Shown in pieces: positions 12,801 through 23,392 of a DNA stretch of 64,000 bases. The position numbers and the translations under genes were made by a program. Within the stretch, counting starts at the first letter, position 1. Each line of letters begins with the position of its first letter. Source of the stretch: Larix kaempferi. Taxonomy: Eukaryota > Streptophyta > Pinopsida > Pinales > Pinaceae. The notes beneath the pieces were generated by a model, which did no database searches, was not told the DNA's origin, and saw only the letters and a program-made list of their open reading frames with translations. The DNA is taken from assembly GCA_027924585.1 (NCBI GenBank), contig BSBM01001444.1, positions 1,054,001-1,118,000 of the forward strand. Direction: 5' to 3'.

Positions 12801-13876
12801 ACACTAAGTGATCTATCATCACCAACAAATATTTGTTTGGTGTTACAATTATTTAAATCAGAAAATATGTTTTTATCCTTAGCCATATGATAAGATGCTC
12901 CAGAATCTATAAGCCATTCATTTGAAGAAGAACGAGAAGATGATGTAAGAGCAAAACCAGAGGCTGAAAGTGCTTGTCCTGAAGATGAAGTTGAAGAAGA
13001 ATCAAGCTGAATGTGATGCTTCTTCATTGCTGCTTCCAGAGCTTCCATCCTCTTAAAACACCTTGACTCGTCATGCCCAATGCGATTACAAAAGTTGCAA
13101 TGTCTTTGTGTCTTCTTTCCTTGAAATTTGGCAGCTTTATCTTGTTGACGATAATTTTGAGGCTGAGAAGATTTAGGACCCTTGTTATTTTGATTTTGCT
13201 TCTTTGGATTCTTGTAATTCTTCGGACCATGCGACTGCTGAGCTACTAAATCCTTTTTTGAAGTACTGCCAGTATTAATTAGTCCAAGATGTAAGAGTTT
13301 TTCATGTTCTCTTATTAAAGAATCACAAAAAACATCAAAAGATGGAGCTTTGTATTGAGCTCCTGAAGAAAGAAGATTTTCTCTAGTGGAATGAAAGGTT
13401 GAGACAAATACAGAATATGCAAGCCCCAACTTGGCAAGAATGACGTAAATAAAGCCATCATCTGCCTTTATGACTTCACATGCAGCCAACAAGACTCTAA
13501 GGGTCTTAAATTTTGTCATAAAATCTTCCATGCAAGAAAAATTATTAGGATCTAATGTAATCAACTCATTCTCAAGCTGATGAGCTCTAATCTCATTTTT
13601 AATACCAAAAACAGTATTTAGATTTTGCCAAGCATCATCTGGTGCATGAATGCCTTGAATATGAAATTGCAGATCAGGAGAAACTGACAAACCATTTAAA
13701 CCACGAGCTGAATCATTTCTATTTTCCCATTTTGCTAGTTTATCAACATCAGAGGGAGGAGTTTCCATGCCAAGGGTAAGTCTATATAACCCTTTGCTTC
13801 TAAGAATATCTTCCATACGAGACTTTCATACAAAATAGTTAGTACTGGTAAGAAGCATATCATTTGAAATTTCCAT
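9835..13876 (-). pseudogene. copia gag-pol polyprotein, inactivated
   Basis: The ancestral frame starts at the ATG at 13,876-13,874 and ends with the stop at 9,837-9,835. Order: UBN2-type gag; CCHC zinc knuckle C-NF-C-NRIG-H-DESR-C (about 240-253 residues after the Met at 13,816); aspartic protease DSGA; pre-integrase LWHERFGHLNYR; integrase core with HNDLCGP and SDNGG; an acidic/proline linker; RT with MDVKSAFLHG and YVDD (near 10,785); RNase H with WCDNQSAI and HIELQMHFIR. Breaks: TGA replaces Trp17 (13,828-13,826); TAA at 12,478-12,476; TAA at 12,115-12,113 just after SDNGG, followed by a 1-bp deletion frameshift near 12,100; TAA at 11,150-11,148; a stop at 10,736-10,734; further stops before RNase H. 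Catalytic motifs remain, so the decay looks like neutral mutation after insertion. Not autonomous. Confidence 0.9.
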
Positions 13877-14953
13877 TCTGAAATAAATTACTTCAAAGAT
13901 GAAAACAAGCTCGAAAAAATAATAGAGCTCGAAAAAATAAGCGGTTTAAAAAAAAAACGGCACTGCAATCAGCTTCCAGACGAAAAAGTTATGCCCTTTT
14001 AAATATAAATTGAAAGAGCAACCAAGGAACCACGTGGTGTGTGGAGATAAGTGCACACCAATAAAAAAATTCCCCTTAGTCCTAACTCAACTCCTAAGCT
14101 CACTTTTAAAAAATATATATGTGCCTTACTTCTATAAATAAGTGAAGGTCACTTTTACATAAAGTTGCTTAAAAAAAGGAAAAGAAACAACTTAAAAAGA
14201 ATAAGAAACTTTTGTTTTTGTTTTTTTATTTTATAAAGTTGCTTCTAGAAAAGAAAATGAAAGAAATTAAGTTATTAACTTATGTGAGCTTTTAAGTAAC
14301 TTCATTTTCTCTAATATATGAAATAAATGCAACAAATACTAACAGGATTTGAACTTAAACCTCTTTAATAAGTAACTTTAAACCAAGTGAGCTAGAGTAA
14401 AAGCATAGAAAATATCGTAAAGGAGGAAGGGGTTTTTTTTTTACTCTTCCTTCCTTGTTGTGCGTGCTTACCCCGCAAACCCCTGTTTCAACCTGCAAAA
14501 CAACTTCACACACCAGAAACAGAAAAACAAGACAAAAAAAACTTAAGGGTTTCCCGTTCTCTGTTAGTTTTCTGTTAGTCCTTCCTGCAAGCGGAATGCC
14601 TTTCCTGCTATTTGTGGTTGGCCGAGACCGCCAGTATGTGCAGACAAGAGGCTATCACTTCAAGAAAAAAAAATAGAAAAGGAACAAATCGAAATGAAAC
14701 AGAGACAGAAAAAAGTGTGGAAAACAAAACAGTATACCTCAGATCTGCGAAAAAGGTCGCAGTTAGGGCAAACAGAAGCCTTTTCGTACAAAATGAAGGG
14801 CGATCCCTACTGCAACCAACGCTCTGAACACAATGGAGCGCTTAAAACAGTCAAAAAATGGCTAGAAATAGCAGATCTTGGCAATAGATCCCACAAGCAC
14901 CCGCATCGGCTTCAGATCTAGATCGAAATAAAAAGGAGACGGCCCTCAACAGT
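13877..14953 (-). other. copia 5' leader, long and AT-rich
   Basis: About 1.08 kb separates PBS from the gag start, long for a copia leader. It holds homopolymer A/T runs and a tRNA-like block (14,345-14,397), suggesting that part of the leader is a later SINE insertion. No supported ORF; the small plus-strand frames near 14,455-14,921 are not convincing. Confidence 0.5.
14345..14397 (-). mobile_element. tRNA-derived SINE head (pol III A and B boxes)
   Basis: On the minus strand CTCTAGCTCACTTGG (14,397-14,383) matches a tRNA A box (TRGCNNAGTNGG with one mismatch). AAGTTCAAATCC (14,356-14,345) matches a B box (GTTCAAATCC). The 26-bp gap between them is roughly tRNA-like. The sequence downstream on the minus strand, toward 14,090, is AT-rich and could be the SINE body. 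It is not a functional tRNA: the stems do not pair well. SINE ends and TSD were not resolved. The copy from the tandem duplication is at 20,385-20,437. Confidence 0.45.
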
Positions 14954-14965
14954 GCTCTGATACCA
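14954..14965 (-). other. Primer binding site, initiator tRNA-Met
   Basis: TGGTATCAGAGC on the minus strand directly abuts the 5' LTR end. This is the standard plant copia PBS, complementary to the 3' end of initiator tRNA-Met. Confidence 0.93.
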
Positions 14966-15383
14966 TGTTTGAATAACAAGTACATCCACAGAGACCGAAC
15001 ACCAAGGACACCGCTCACACACAAAGATCATAGATCGGTACACCAGATGTTTGACTTGGTTAAAACCCCCTTGAGGGAAACAGTCCATGGCCCCGACCAA
15101 ATAGCTTCTACGGAGCAATTTATTATGCAAAAGAAAAATATTACATGAGCTTCTCTCAACAATGGATCATTCGGCAAGTGACCCTCGATGCTCTTTAAAT
15201 AAAGATCATGGACCAATCGGGTGTTAAGCCACGGATCAAGTGTCGATAAGATCGAGAGAAGTTGAACCATCGGATCACTTTATATCGTGACCGTCGGATT
15301 ACATATATACAAATGCCTACCTAACAGATATATTAGACCAAGTTGAACTTAACTAACTCCTAAGTGTCAAAAATATCGTAACA
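14966..15383 (-). repeat. copia 5' LTR
   Basis: 418 bp, paired with 9,333-9,750. It is followed by the ATTTT target-site duplication (15,384-15,388). Confidence 0.92.
15193..15204 (-). promoter_or_regulatory. TATA-like box of the copia 5' LTR
   Basis: CTTTATTTAAAG on the minus strand lies mid-LTR, upstream of the expected R region. The 3' LTR has CTATTTAAAG at the same place. Promoter function is inferred. Confidence 0.5.
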
Positions 15384-15388
15384 ATTTT

Positions 15389-15725
15389 AACTTAGCAATA
15401 TAATTTTCATCTCTTTCAACTCTAATTTAATAATTCATTTCATTCCACAATTATAGCATCACTCATTTGCAACGGAAAATAAAACAAGGATCACTGAAAA
15501 ATAACAATGCACAAGAGACACAAAGATTTTATCCTAGGAAATCCAATAGGGAGAAAACCCAGCAAAGTTTTCTCAAAAGAAATTAATCCAATACAAGAAC
15601 AATACCAATTATGAAGATTAAGCCCTAGCACAAGAGTGTGCCCTTCTTCCACAAGAAACCCTATCGAACCTTTGAGAGAGATAATGAAATTGTAGAGATA
15701 ATAATATAACCCCAAAAATTACTCC
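15389..15725. other. unassigned AT-rich sequence right of copia
   Basis: No gene. The minus strand has a T-rich, U5/leader-like texture and no recognisable coding motif. It was part of whatever sequence the copia element entered, since it begins with the target copy ATTTT. Duplicated at 21,429-21,765. Confidence 0.4.
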
Positions 15726-17352
15726 TCAGGAACATGTTGTTGTGATCTGGATGCAATCGACCAATTGTTGGGATGGGGTCGAGATTGGTCACGTCACTGG
15801 GGTTGGGTGCAAGTAGAGGTGGTCCATTGTTTCCTAACTAATTTGTCGTCAGAAGCAGTGTCATCTTCTACCAATCTCTTGGTGCCCCTAGAGGAGCGGA
15901 GCACTAAAAAGAAGGAAGTGATATGTTGAATAGAGGTTGGTCCTGGCTATGAATGTCACTAGAGGAGGACGGAGCAAAATCCGAAAGGCCTCCTGGAAGT
16001 ATAAGGCCAAACATTTCTAATCAGGATACTTGAAGAAACTAGCCAAAGTCTGTAGCTCCGTGAGAAGGTGGTCCCTGAAGAGATAATGTAACCGCTTGCG
16101 AATCTCATAATAGATAGGACACTAGAAGATGAAGTGCTCCTCGGTCCAACCTCTCAAAGATAACATACCTGGAAGATCTTGTCTAATCGGTTGACCTAGT
16201 GATTTGTCTCCACCTTGACTATGAGAACCCACTATGAACTGGCCCAAAGGGATACAAAGAGCATGTGCCTAATCGTGGAGTTGTAATGGGGACAAACAAT
16301 GAGACCATTACTCAAATCCATAAAATGTGCAACATAAAAGGCCATCTTTCGACATAACCAACCCCGAGGGTTGATCCAAGTGACCTGTACAAACTATTTA
16401 TAGATGTCCTCTCGGGTGATTCTGTTCAACTCCTATCTGGTAGGTAAGAGGCAACCAAGCACATCCAAGAAATACCTAAATGGAGGAAGTCGATCCATCA
16501 CAAAGCCAACAGATGCCAAAAGGTTTGTAACTCCCGCGTACCAAGATCTAGTGCGGCTTGAAGAGCTAGCCAAGGTAATGTACTGCGATGAGAGCCAAGT
16601 ACGGGTACTAATCTCGCCTTATCGCCAAGCTAGCGAAGCTTCAAAGGCGGCATAAGAGTGAGACAAGACGAAACACGGCCTCAAGTCGAAAGGGACGAGC
16701 ATCAAACTCTGCAAGTATGATGGGTTGAAAAATTGTAAGCTTACATCTAATGATGTGATGAAGGAGGAGGATCTGCACTCTCTATTGAGGCCTAATCAAC
16801 GTCTAGTAGAGAAGGTTCCCAAATCTATAAACCATAGAGAACTGTGGGTCAAATGAGAGACATCTTGGACGAGATGTCCTAAAAATGGTGTTTGGAGCAC
16901 TGTCTCTCGAGAAAGGCTAAGGATCTGTATCCTTTGTTGGCTAGAGGCTAAAGGGCATGTCGCAAACTGAAATGATGTTTTGTGAACTTTAACCCGAAAT
17001 AGGTATAGGTGTTAGTGATCTCAATCTCCTTTCCTCTAAAAGAGTAATGAAGATCTGTGAGGAGTTTCTTTGACACATTGAAGATTGTGACCTTGATTTC
17101 ACCCAAGTTGACCGTCAACTGACGAAAATCATAGAAGAGGGCCAAGGCATCTAGCTGTAGCTGCAACCCCTCCAATGAGGAGGCCAAGAGCACCACATCA
17201 TCGTGAAAGAGTAAAATTGAGATCAAAACCTGATGGAGAAGACACCCATATTTGTCCTAGATGTGCTCCTGTAAAAAGAACTCTAGCTCGTCGATGTATA
17301 TCTCGAATAAAGTAGAGGATAGCGAACAATCCTGCTTGACCCCAATGGTACC
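15726..17352 (-). pseudogene. LINE (L1-like) RT and C-terminal region, broken
   Basis: Read on the minus strand from 17,352 downward: a VKQDCSLSSTLF block (the GVKQGCPLSPTLF motif of non-LTR RTs), EIYIDELE, then ILLFHDDVVLLASS (about 17,215-17,170), where HDD replaces the usual F-A-D-D. QLDALALF, NLGEIKVTIFN and an ITNTYTYFGLKF thumb region follow. The rest down to about 15,730 is the degenerate C-terminal domain with many stops. The 5' end is cut by the family C LTR at 17,353. It is the same LINE family as 2,440-3,768 but in the opposite orientation. Confidence 0.75.
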
Positions 17353-17965
17353 TGTTATCACCTAAACTGTAGTTACCCTTATGGATGTATCCAGTCATGG
17401 ATGGCAATAGGGAAGGGAAACTCAAAAGGTGCAACCACAATCACCTCGACCTCCAATATATGGTTGTCACGCCAGTCGAGGCAACCTTCGCTTTATGTTA
17501 TCTAGCCCAGACAACAAAGGGGGAGACCCGATCTACTCCCGACAGGAGAGATCAAAACCAAGACACCAAATCAGGGTATGTCTAAGTGAAGTTAGGTGTA
17601 TGGTTTATCCTACACCTAAGGATGAAGTCACAAGCCAAGTGAGGGGTTCAATAGGTATAGCTTTGGTTCATAGTTGATGTAAGAGTGACTTATAATGTTT
17701 GTAGTGAGATCTAGGGCTTAGTGTACTAGTTCAATGTCAGAAGATCCATTGCCTTGGGAACCGTGTCCAATGCAGGGTAGTTTAAGGGTTGTATTGGGGC
17801 TAACTAGTACAGATGACAAGCTTGACCATGATACATGATAGCTTCAAGGGTTTAGTTCACCATGCATAGGTCAATCCACAAGTCAATCCAACAATCTAGG
17901 AAAGTCGAATTAACTTGGAGAGAAGCCAGTGCCTTGGGAATTGGGAAGTGGAGTCAAAGTAGGGT
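17353..17965 (-). mobile_element. 3'-end fragment of family C LTR
   Basis: Begins TGTTATCACC on the plus strand, i.e. the LTR end GGTGATAACA read on the minus strand. It is identical apart from 1 bp to 23,393-24,006 and truncated at 17,965 by the tandem-duplication junction. Flanked on the left by GTACC (17,348-17,352). Confidence 0.85.
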
Positions 17966-19916
17966 ACAGCTTCAGCCCAATATGGAAGACTTAGTTCTTT
18001 AGCTTGGAGCATACAATTAGCCATTTCTTTTAGAGTGCGGTTTTTCCTTTCAGCTACACCATTTTGTTGTGGTGTATATGGAACAGTATGTTGTTGTTGG
18101 ATTCCTTGTTCATTGCAGAAATTAGTGAACTGTTGTTAACAAATTAACCCCCATTATCAGATCTTAACTTAAGAATTTGATGACCACATTGTTTCTCAAC
18201 AAGAGCCTTGTAGGCCAAGAACATGCCAAAAAATTCGCTCTTGAGTTTTAAGAAGTAAACCCAAGTGCATTTGGAGTAATCATCAATGAAAGTCAAGAAG
18301 TATTTGAAACCACAAAAGGAAGCAAAAGGTAGAGGACCACACAAGTCATTGTGCACAAGCTGCAAAGGAGCCGAGGCGTGCCAAGAGGCACGTTTGTCAA
18401 AACTGCCCCGATGATGTTTTCCGAGTACACAACCGAAATAAACACCATCCTTGCAAGAGACCATAGGAAGACCTGTCACCATAATTTCTTTACATAGTTG
18501 TTGCAATTAGCGATAGTTTAAGTGACCAAATCGCTCATGCCAAAGCTTGCTCAGTTCATCACTATGAGCAACAAAAACTGATGGAAGTGAAGATGACCCA
18601 AAGTTGTCAAACTTGTACAACCTGGTAATATCATCAACTGTTCCAGTAGCTAATACATGTCGTGGATCTTTTAAGTTTGTGATTACAACTTGGTGAGGTG
18701 AAAACTCTACGGTTTTACCTTCACCAGAATGAGTGATCTGGTATACTGATAAAAGATTACATGAAAGAGTAGGAACACATATTACATCATTAAACTGTCC
18801 ATTGTCTAGATGAACAGTACCAGACCCTTCAACACTAAGTGATCTATCATCACCAACAAATATTTGTTTGGTGTTACAATTATTTAAATCAGAAAATATG
18901 TTTTTATCCTTAGCCATATGATAAGATGCTCCAGAATCTATAAGCCATTCATTTGAAGAAGAACGAGAAGATGATGTAAGAGCAAAACCAGAGGCTGAAA
19001 GTGCTTGTCCTGAAGATGAAGTTGAAGAAGAATCAAGCTGAATGTGATGCTTCTTCATTGCTGCTTCCAGAGCTTCCATCCTCTTAAAACACCTTGACTC
19101 GTCATGCCCAATGCGATTACAAAAGTTGCAATGTCTTTGTGTCTTCTTTCCTTGAAATTTGGCAGCTTTATCTTGTTGACGATAATTTTGAGGCTGAGAA
19201 GATTTAGGACCCTTGTTATTTTGATTTTGCTTCTTTGGATTCTTTGGATTCTTGTAATTCTTCGGACCATGCGACTGCTGAGCTACTAAATCCTTTTTTG
19301 AAGTACTGCCAGTATTAATTAGTCCAAGATGTAAGAGTTTTTCATGTTCTCTTATTAAAGAATCACAAAAAACATCAAAAGATGGAGCTTTGTATTGAGC
19401 TCCTGAAGAAAGAAGATTTTCTCTAGTGGAATGAAAGGTTGAGACAAATACAGAATATGCAAGCCCCAACTTGGCAAGAATGACGTAAATAAAGCCATCA
19501 TCTGCCTTTATGACTTCACATGCAGCCAACAAGACTCTAAGGGTCTTAAATTTTGTCATAAAATCTTCCATGCAAGAAAAATTATTAGGATCTAATGTAA
19601 TCAACTCATTCTCAAGCTGATGAGCTCTAATCTCATTTTTAATACCAAAAACAGTATTTAGATTTTGCCAAGCATCATCTGGTGCATGAATGCCTTGAAT
19701 ATGAAACTGCAGATCAGGAGAAACTGACAAACCATTTAAACCACGAGCTGAATCATTTCTATTTTCCCATTTTGCTAGTTTATCAACATCAGAGGGAGGA
19801 GTTTCCATGCCAAGGGTAAGTCTATATAACCCTTTGCTTCTAAGAATATCTTCCATACGAGACTTTCATACAAAATAGTTAGTACTGGTAAGAAGCATAT
19901 CATTTGAAATTTCCAT
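17966..19916 (-). pseudogene. copia gag, protease and partial integrase (duplicated)
   Basis: Duplicate of the 5' half of the copia polyprotein. The ancestral ATG is at 19,916, with the same TGA at Trp17 (19,868-19,866), the same TAA at 18,509-18,507 and the same TAA at 18,146-18,144. A 9-bp slip adds three residues (NPK repeated) in the basic linker ahead of the zinc knuckle. The integrase is cut off at the duplication junction, so RT, RNase H and a 3' LTR are missing. It cannot be mobile as it stands. Confidence 0.9.
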
Positions 19917-20384
19917 TCTGAAATAAATTACTTCAAAGATGAAAACAAGCTCGAAAAAATAATAGAGCTCGAAAAAATAAGCGGTTTAAAAAAAAAACGG
20001 CACTGCAATCAGCTTCCATACGAAAAAGTTATGCCCTTTTAAATATAAATTGAAAGAGCAACCAAGGAACCACGTGGTGTGTGGAGATAAGTGCACACCA
20101 ATAAAAAAATTCCCCTTAGTCCTAACTCAACTCCTAAGCTCACTTTTAAAAAATATATATGTGCCTTACTTCTATAAATAAGTGAAGGTCACTTTTACAT
20201 AAAGTTGCTTAAAAAAAGGAAAAGAAACAACTTAAAAAGAATAAGAAACTTTTGTTTTTGTTTTTTTATTTTATAAAGTTGCTTCTAGAAAAGAAAATGA
20301 AAGAAATTAAGTTATTAACTTATGTGAGCTTTTAAGTAACTTCATTTTCTCTAATATATGAAATAAATGCAACAAATACTAACA

Positions 20385-20437
20385 GGATTTGAACTTAAAC
20401 CTCTTTAATAAGTAACTTTAAACCAAGTGAGCTAGAG
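20385..20437 (-). mobile_element. tRNA-derived SINE head (duplicated)
   Basis: Same A-box and B-box block as at 14,345-14,397, carried by the tandem duplication. Confidence 0.45.
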
Positions 20438-20993
20438 TAAAAGCATAGAAAATATCGTAAAGGAGGAAGGGGTTTTTTTTTTACTCTTCCTTCCTTGTTG
20501 TGCGTGCTTACCCCGCAAACCCCTGTTTCAACCTGCAAAACAACTTCACACACCAGAAACAGAAAAACAAGACAAAAAAAACTTAAGGGTTTCCCGTTCT
20601 CTGTTAGTTTTCTGTTAGTCCTTCCTGCAAGCGGAATGCCTTTCCTGCTATTTGTGGTTGGCCGAGACCGCCAGTATGTGCAGACAAGAGGCTATCACTT
20701 CAAGAAAAAAAAATAGAAAAGGAACAAATCGAAATGAAACAGAGACAGAAAAAAGTGTGGAAAACAAAACAGTATACCTCAGATCTGCGAAAAAGGTCGC
20801 AGTTAGGGCAAACAGAAGCCTTTTCGTACAAAATGAAGGGCGATCCCTACTGCAACCAACGCTCTGAACACAATGGAGCGCTTAAAACAGTCAAAAAATG
20901 GCTAGAAATAGCAGATCTTGGCAATAGATCCCACAAGCACCCGCATCGGCTTCAGATCTAGATCGAAATAAAAAGGAGACGGCCCTCAACAGT

Positions 20994-21005
20994 GCTCTGA
21001 TACCA
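20994..21005 (-). other. Primer binding site, initiator tRNA-Met (duplicated)
   Basis: TGGTATCAGAGC on the minus strand, adjacent to the duplicated LTR. Confidence 0.9.
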
Positions 21006-21423
21006 TGTTTGAATAACAAGTACATCCACAGAGACCGAACACCAAGGACACCGCTCACACACAAAGATCATAGATCGGTACACCAGATGTTTGACTTGGT
21101 TAAAACCCCCTTGAGGGAAACAGTCCATGGCCCCGACCAAATAGCTTCTACGGAGCAATTTATTATGCAAAAGAAAAATATTACATGAGCTTCTCTCAAC
21201 AATGGATCATTCGGCAAGTGACCCTCGATGCTCTTTAAATAAAGATCATGGACCAATCGGGTGTTAAGCCACGGATCAAGTGTCGATAAGATCGAGAGAA
21301 GTTGAACCATCGGATCACTTTATATCGTGACCGTCGGATTACATATATACAAATGCCTACCTAACAGATATATTAGACCAAGTTGAACTTAACTAACTCC
21401 TAAGTGTCAAAAATATCGTAACA
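21006..21423 (-). repeat. copia 5' LTR (duplicated)
   Basis: Copy of 14,966-15,383, followed by the ATTTT target-site copy at 21,424-21,428. There is no matching 3' LTR for this partial element. Confidence 0.92.
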
Positions 21424-21428
21424 ATTTT

Positions 21429-21765
21429 AACTTAGCAATATAATTTTCATCTCTTTCAACTCTAATTTAATAATTCATTTCATTCCACAATTATAGCATC
21501 ACTCATTTGCAACGGAAAATAAAACAAGGATCACTGAAAAATAACAATGCACAAGAGACACAAAGATTTTATCCTAGGAAATCCAATAGGGAGAAAACCC
21601 AGCAAAGTTTTCTCAAAAGAAATTAATCCAATACAAGAACAATACCAATTATGAAGATTAAGCCCTAGCACAAGAGTGTGCCCTTCTTCCACAAGAAACC
21701 CTATCGAACCTTTGAGAGAGATAACAAAATTGTAGAGATAATAATATAACCCCAAAAATTACTCC
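21429..21765. other. unassigned AT-rich sequence (duplicated)
   Basis: Copy of 15,389-15,725; nothing recognisable. Confidence 0.4.
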
Positions 21766-23392
21766 TCAGGAACATGTTGTTGTGATCTGGATGCAATCGA
21801 CCAATTGTTGGGATGGGGTCGAGATTGGTCACGTCACTGGGGTTGGGTGCAAGTAGAGGTGGTCCATTGTTTCCTAACTAATTTGTCGTCAGAAGCAGTG
21901 TCATCTTCTACCAATCTCTTGGTGCCCCTAGAGGAGCGGAGCACTAAAAAGAAGGAAGTGATATGTTGAATAGAGGTTGGTCCTGGCTATGAATGTCACT
22001 AGAGGAGGACGGAGCAAAATCCGAAAGGCCTCCTGGAAGTATAAGGCCAAACATTTCTAATCAGGATACTTGAAGAAACTAGCCAAAGTCTGTAGCTCCG
22101 TGAGAAGGTGGTCCCTGAAGAGATAATGTAACCGCTTGCGAATCTCATAATAGATAGGACACTAGAAGATGAAGTGCTCCTCGGTCCAACCTCTCAAAGA
22201 TAACATACCTGGAAGATCTTGTCTAATCGGTTGACCTAGTGATTTGTCTCCACCTTGACTATGAGAACCCACTATGAACTGGCCCAAAGGGATACAAAGA
22301 GCATGTGCCTAATCGTGGAGTTGTAATGGGGCCAAACAATGAGACCATTACTCAAATCCATAAAATGTGCAACATAAAAGGCCATCTTTCGACATAACCA
22401 ACCCCGAGGGTTGATCCAAGTGACCTGTACAAACTATTTATAGATGTCCTCTCGGGTGATTCTGTTCAACTCCTATCTGGTAGGTAAGAGGCAACCAAGC
22501 ACATCCAAGAAATACCTAAATGGAGGAAGTCGATCCATCACAAAGCCAACAGATGCCAAAAGGTTTGTAACTCCCGCGTACCAAGATCTAGTGCGGCTTG
22601 AAGAGCTAGCCAAGGTAATGTACTGCGATGAGAGCCAAGTACGGGTACTAATCTCGCCTTATCGCCAAGCTAGCGAAGCTTCAAAGGCGGCATAAGAGTG
22701 AGACAAGACGAAACACGGCCTCAAGTCGAAAGGGACGAGCATCAAACTCTGCAAGTATGATGGGTTGAAAAATTGTAAGCTTACATCTAATGATGTGATG
22801 AAGGAGGAGGATCTGCACTCTCTATTGAGGCCTAATCAACGTCTAGTAGAGAAGGTTCCCAAATCTATAAACCATAGAGAACTGTGGGTCAAATGAGAGA
22901 CATCTTGGACGAGATGTCCTAAAAATGGTGTTTGGAGCACTGTCTCTCGAGAAAGGCTAAGGATCTGTATCCTTTGTTGGCTAGAGGCTAAAGGGCATGT
23001 CGCAAACTGAAATGATGTTTTGTGAACTTTAACCCGAAATAGGTATAGGTGTTAGTGATCTCAATCTCCTTTCCTCTAAAAGAGTAATGAAGATCTGTGA
23101 GGAGTTTCTTTGACACATTGAAGATTGTGACCTTGATTTCACCCAAGTTGACCGTCAACTGACGAAAATCATAGAAGAGGGCCAAGGCATCTAGCTGTAG
23201 CTGCAACCCCTCCAATGAGGAGGCCAAGAGCACCACATCATCGTGAAAGAGTAAAATTGAGATCAAAACCTGATGGAGAAGACACCCATATTTGTCCTAG
23301 ATGTGCTCCTGTAAAAAGAACTCTAGCTCGTCGATGTATATCTCGAATAAAGTAGAGGATAGCGAACAATCCTGCTTGACCCCAATGGTACC
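21766..23392 (-). pseudogene. LINE RT fragment (duplicated)
   Basis: Copy of 15,726-17,352 with the same HDD active-site block (near 23,255) and the same stops. Its 5' end is interrupted at 23,392 by the family C LTR, with flank GTACC at 23,388-23,392. Confidence 0.75.

Larger units (their letters stand above)
9333..15383 (-). mobile_element. Ty1/copia LTR retrotransposon, structurally complete
   Basis: A 6,051-bp element on the minus strand. Its two 418-bp LTRs lie at 9,333-9,750 (3' LTR) and 14,966-15,383 (5' LTR), both TG...CA. The 5-bp target-site duplication ATTTT lies at 9,328-9,332 and 15,384-15,388. The PBS abuts the 5' LTR, a purine tract abuts the 3' LTR, and gag-pol with protease, integrase, RT and RNase H in copia order lies between. 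By eye the LTRs differ at about 18 of 418 sites (about 4%), so the insertion is much older than the duplications that copied parts of it. Coding capacity is lost through several stops and a frameshift. Its 5' half was later duplicated to 17,966-21,428. Confidence 0.92.
11934..17965 (+). repeat. 6.03-kb tandem duplication, copy 1
   Basis: The unit runs from inside the copia integrase region, through gag, leader and 5' LTR, then the LINE, to a point inside the family C LTR. Copy 2 follows head-to-tail with offset 6,031, then 6,040 (a 9-bp slip), then 6,041. The junction (GTAGGGT to ACAGC) shares at most 1 bp between donor ends. Confidence 0.93.

Noticed and set aside
14345-14397. Functional tRNA gene
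   Set aside because: A and B boxes are present but the acceptor and anticodon stems do not pair and there is no proper anticodon loop; a SINE head is more likely.
17385-17677. Plus-strand ORFs in the family C LTR fragments
   Set aside because: Short frames inside a non-coding LTR. The frame even differs between the two duplicate copies because of a 1-bp indel.
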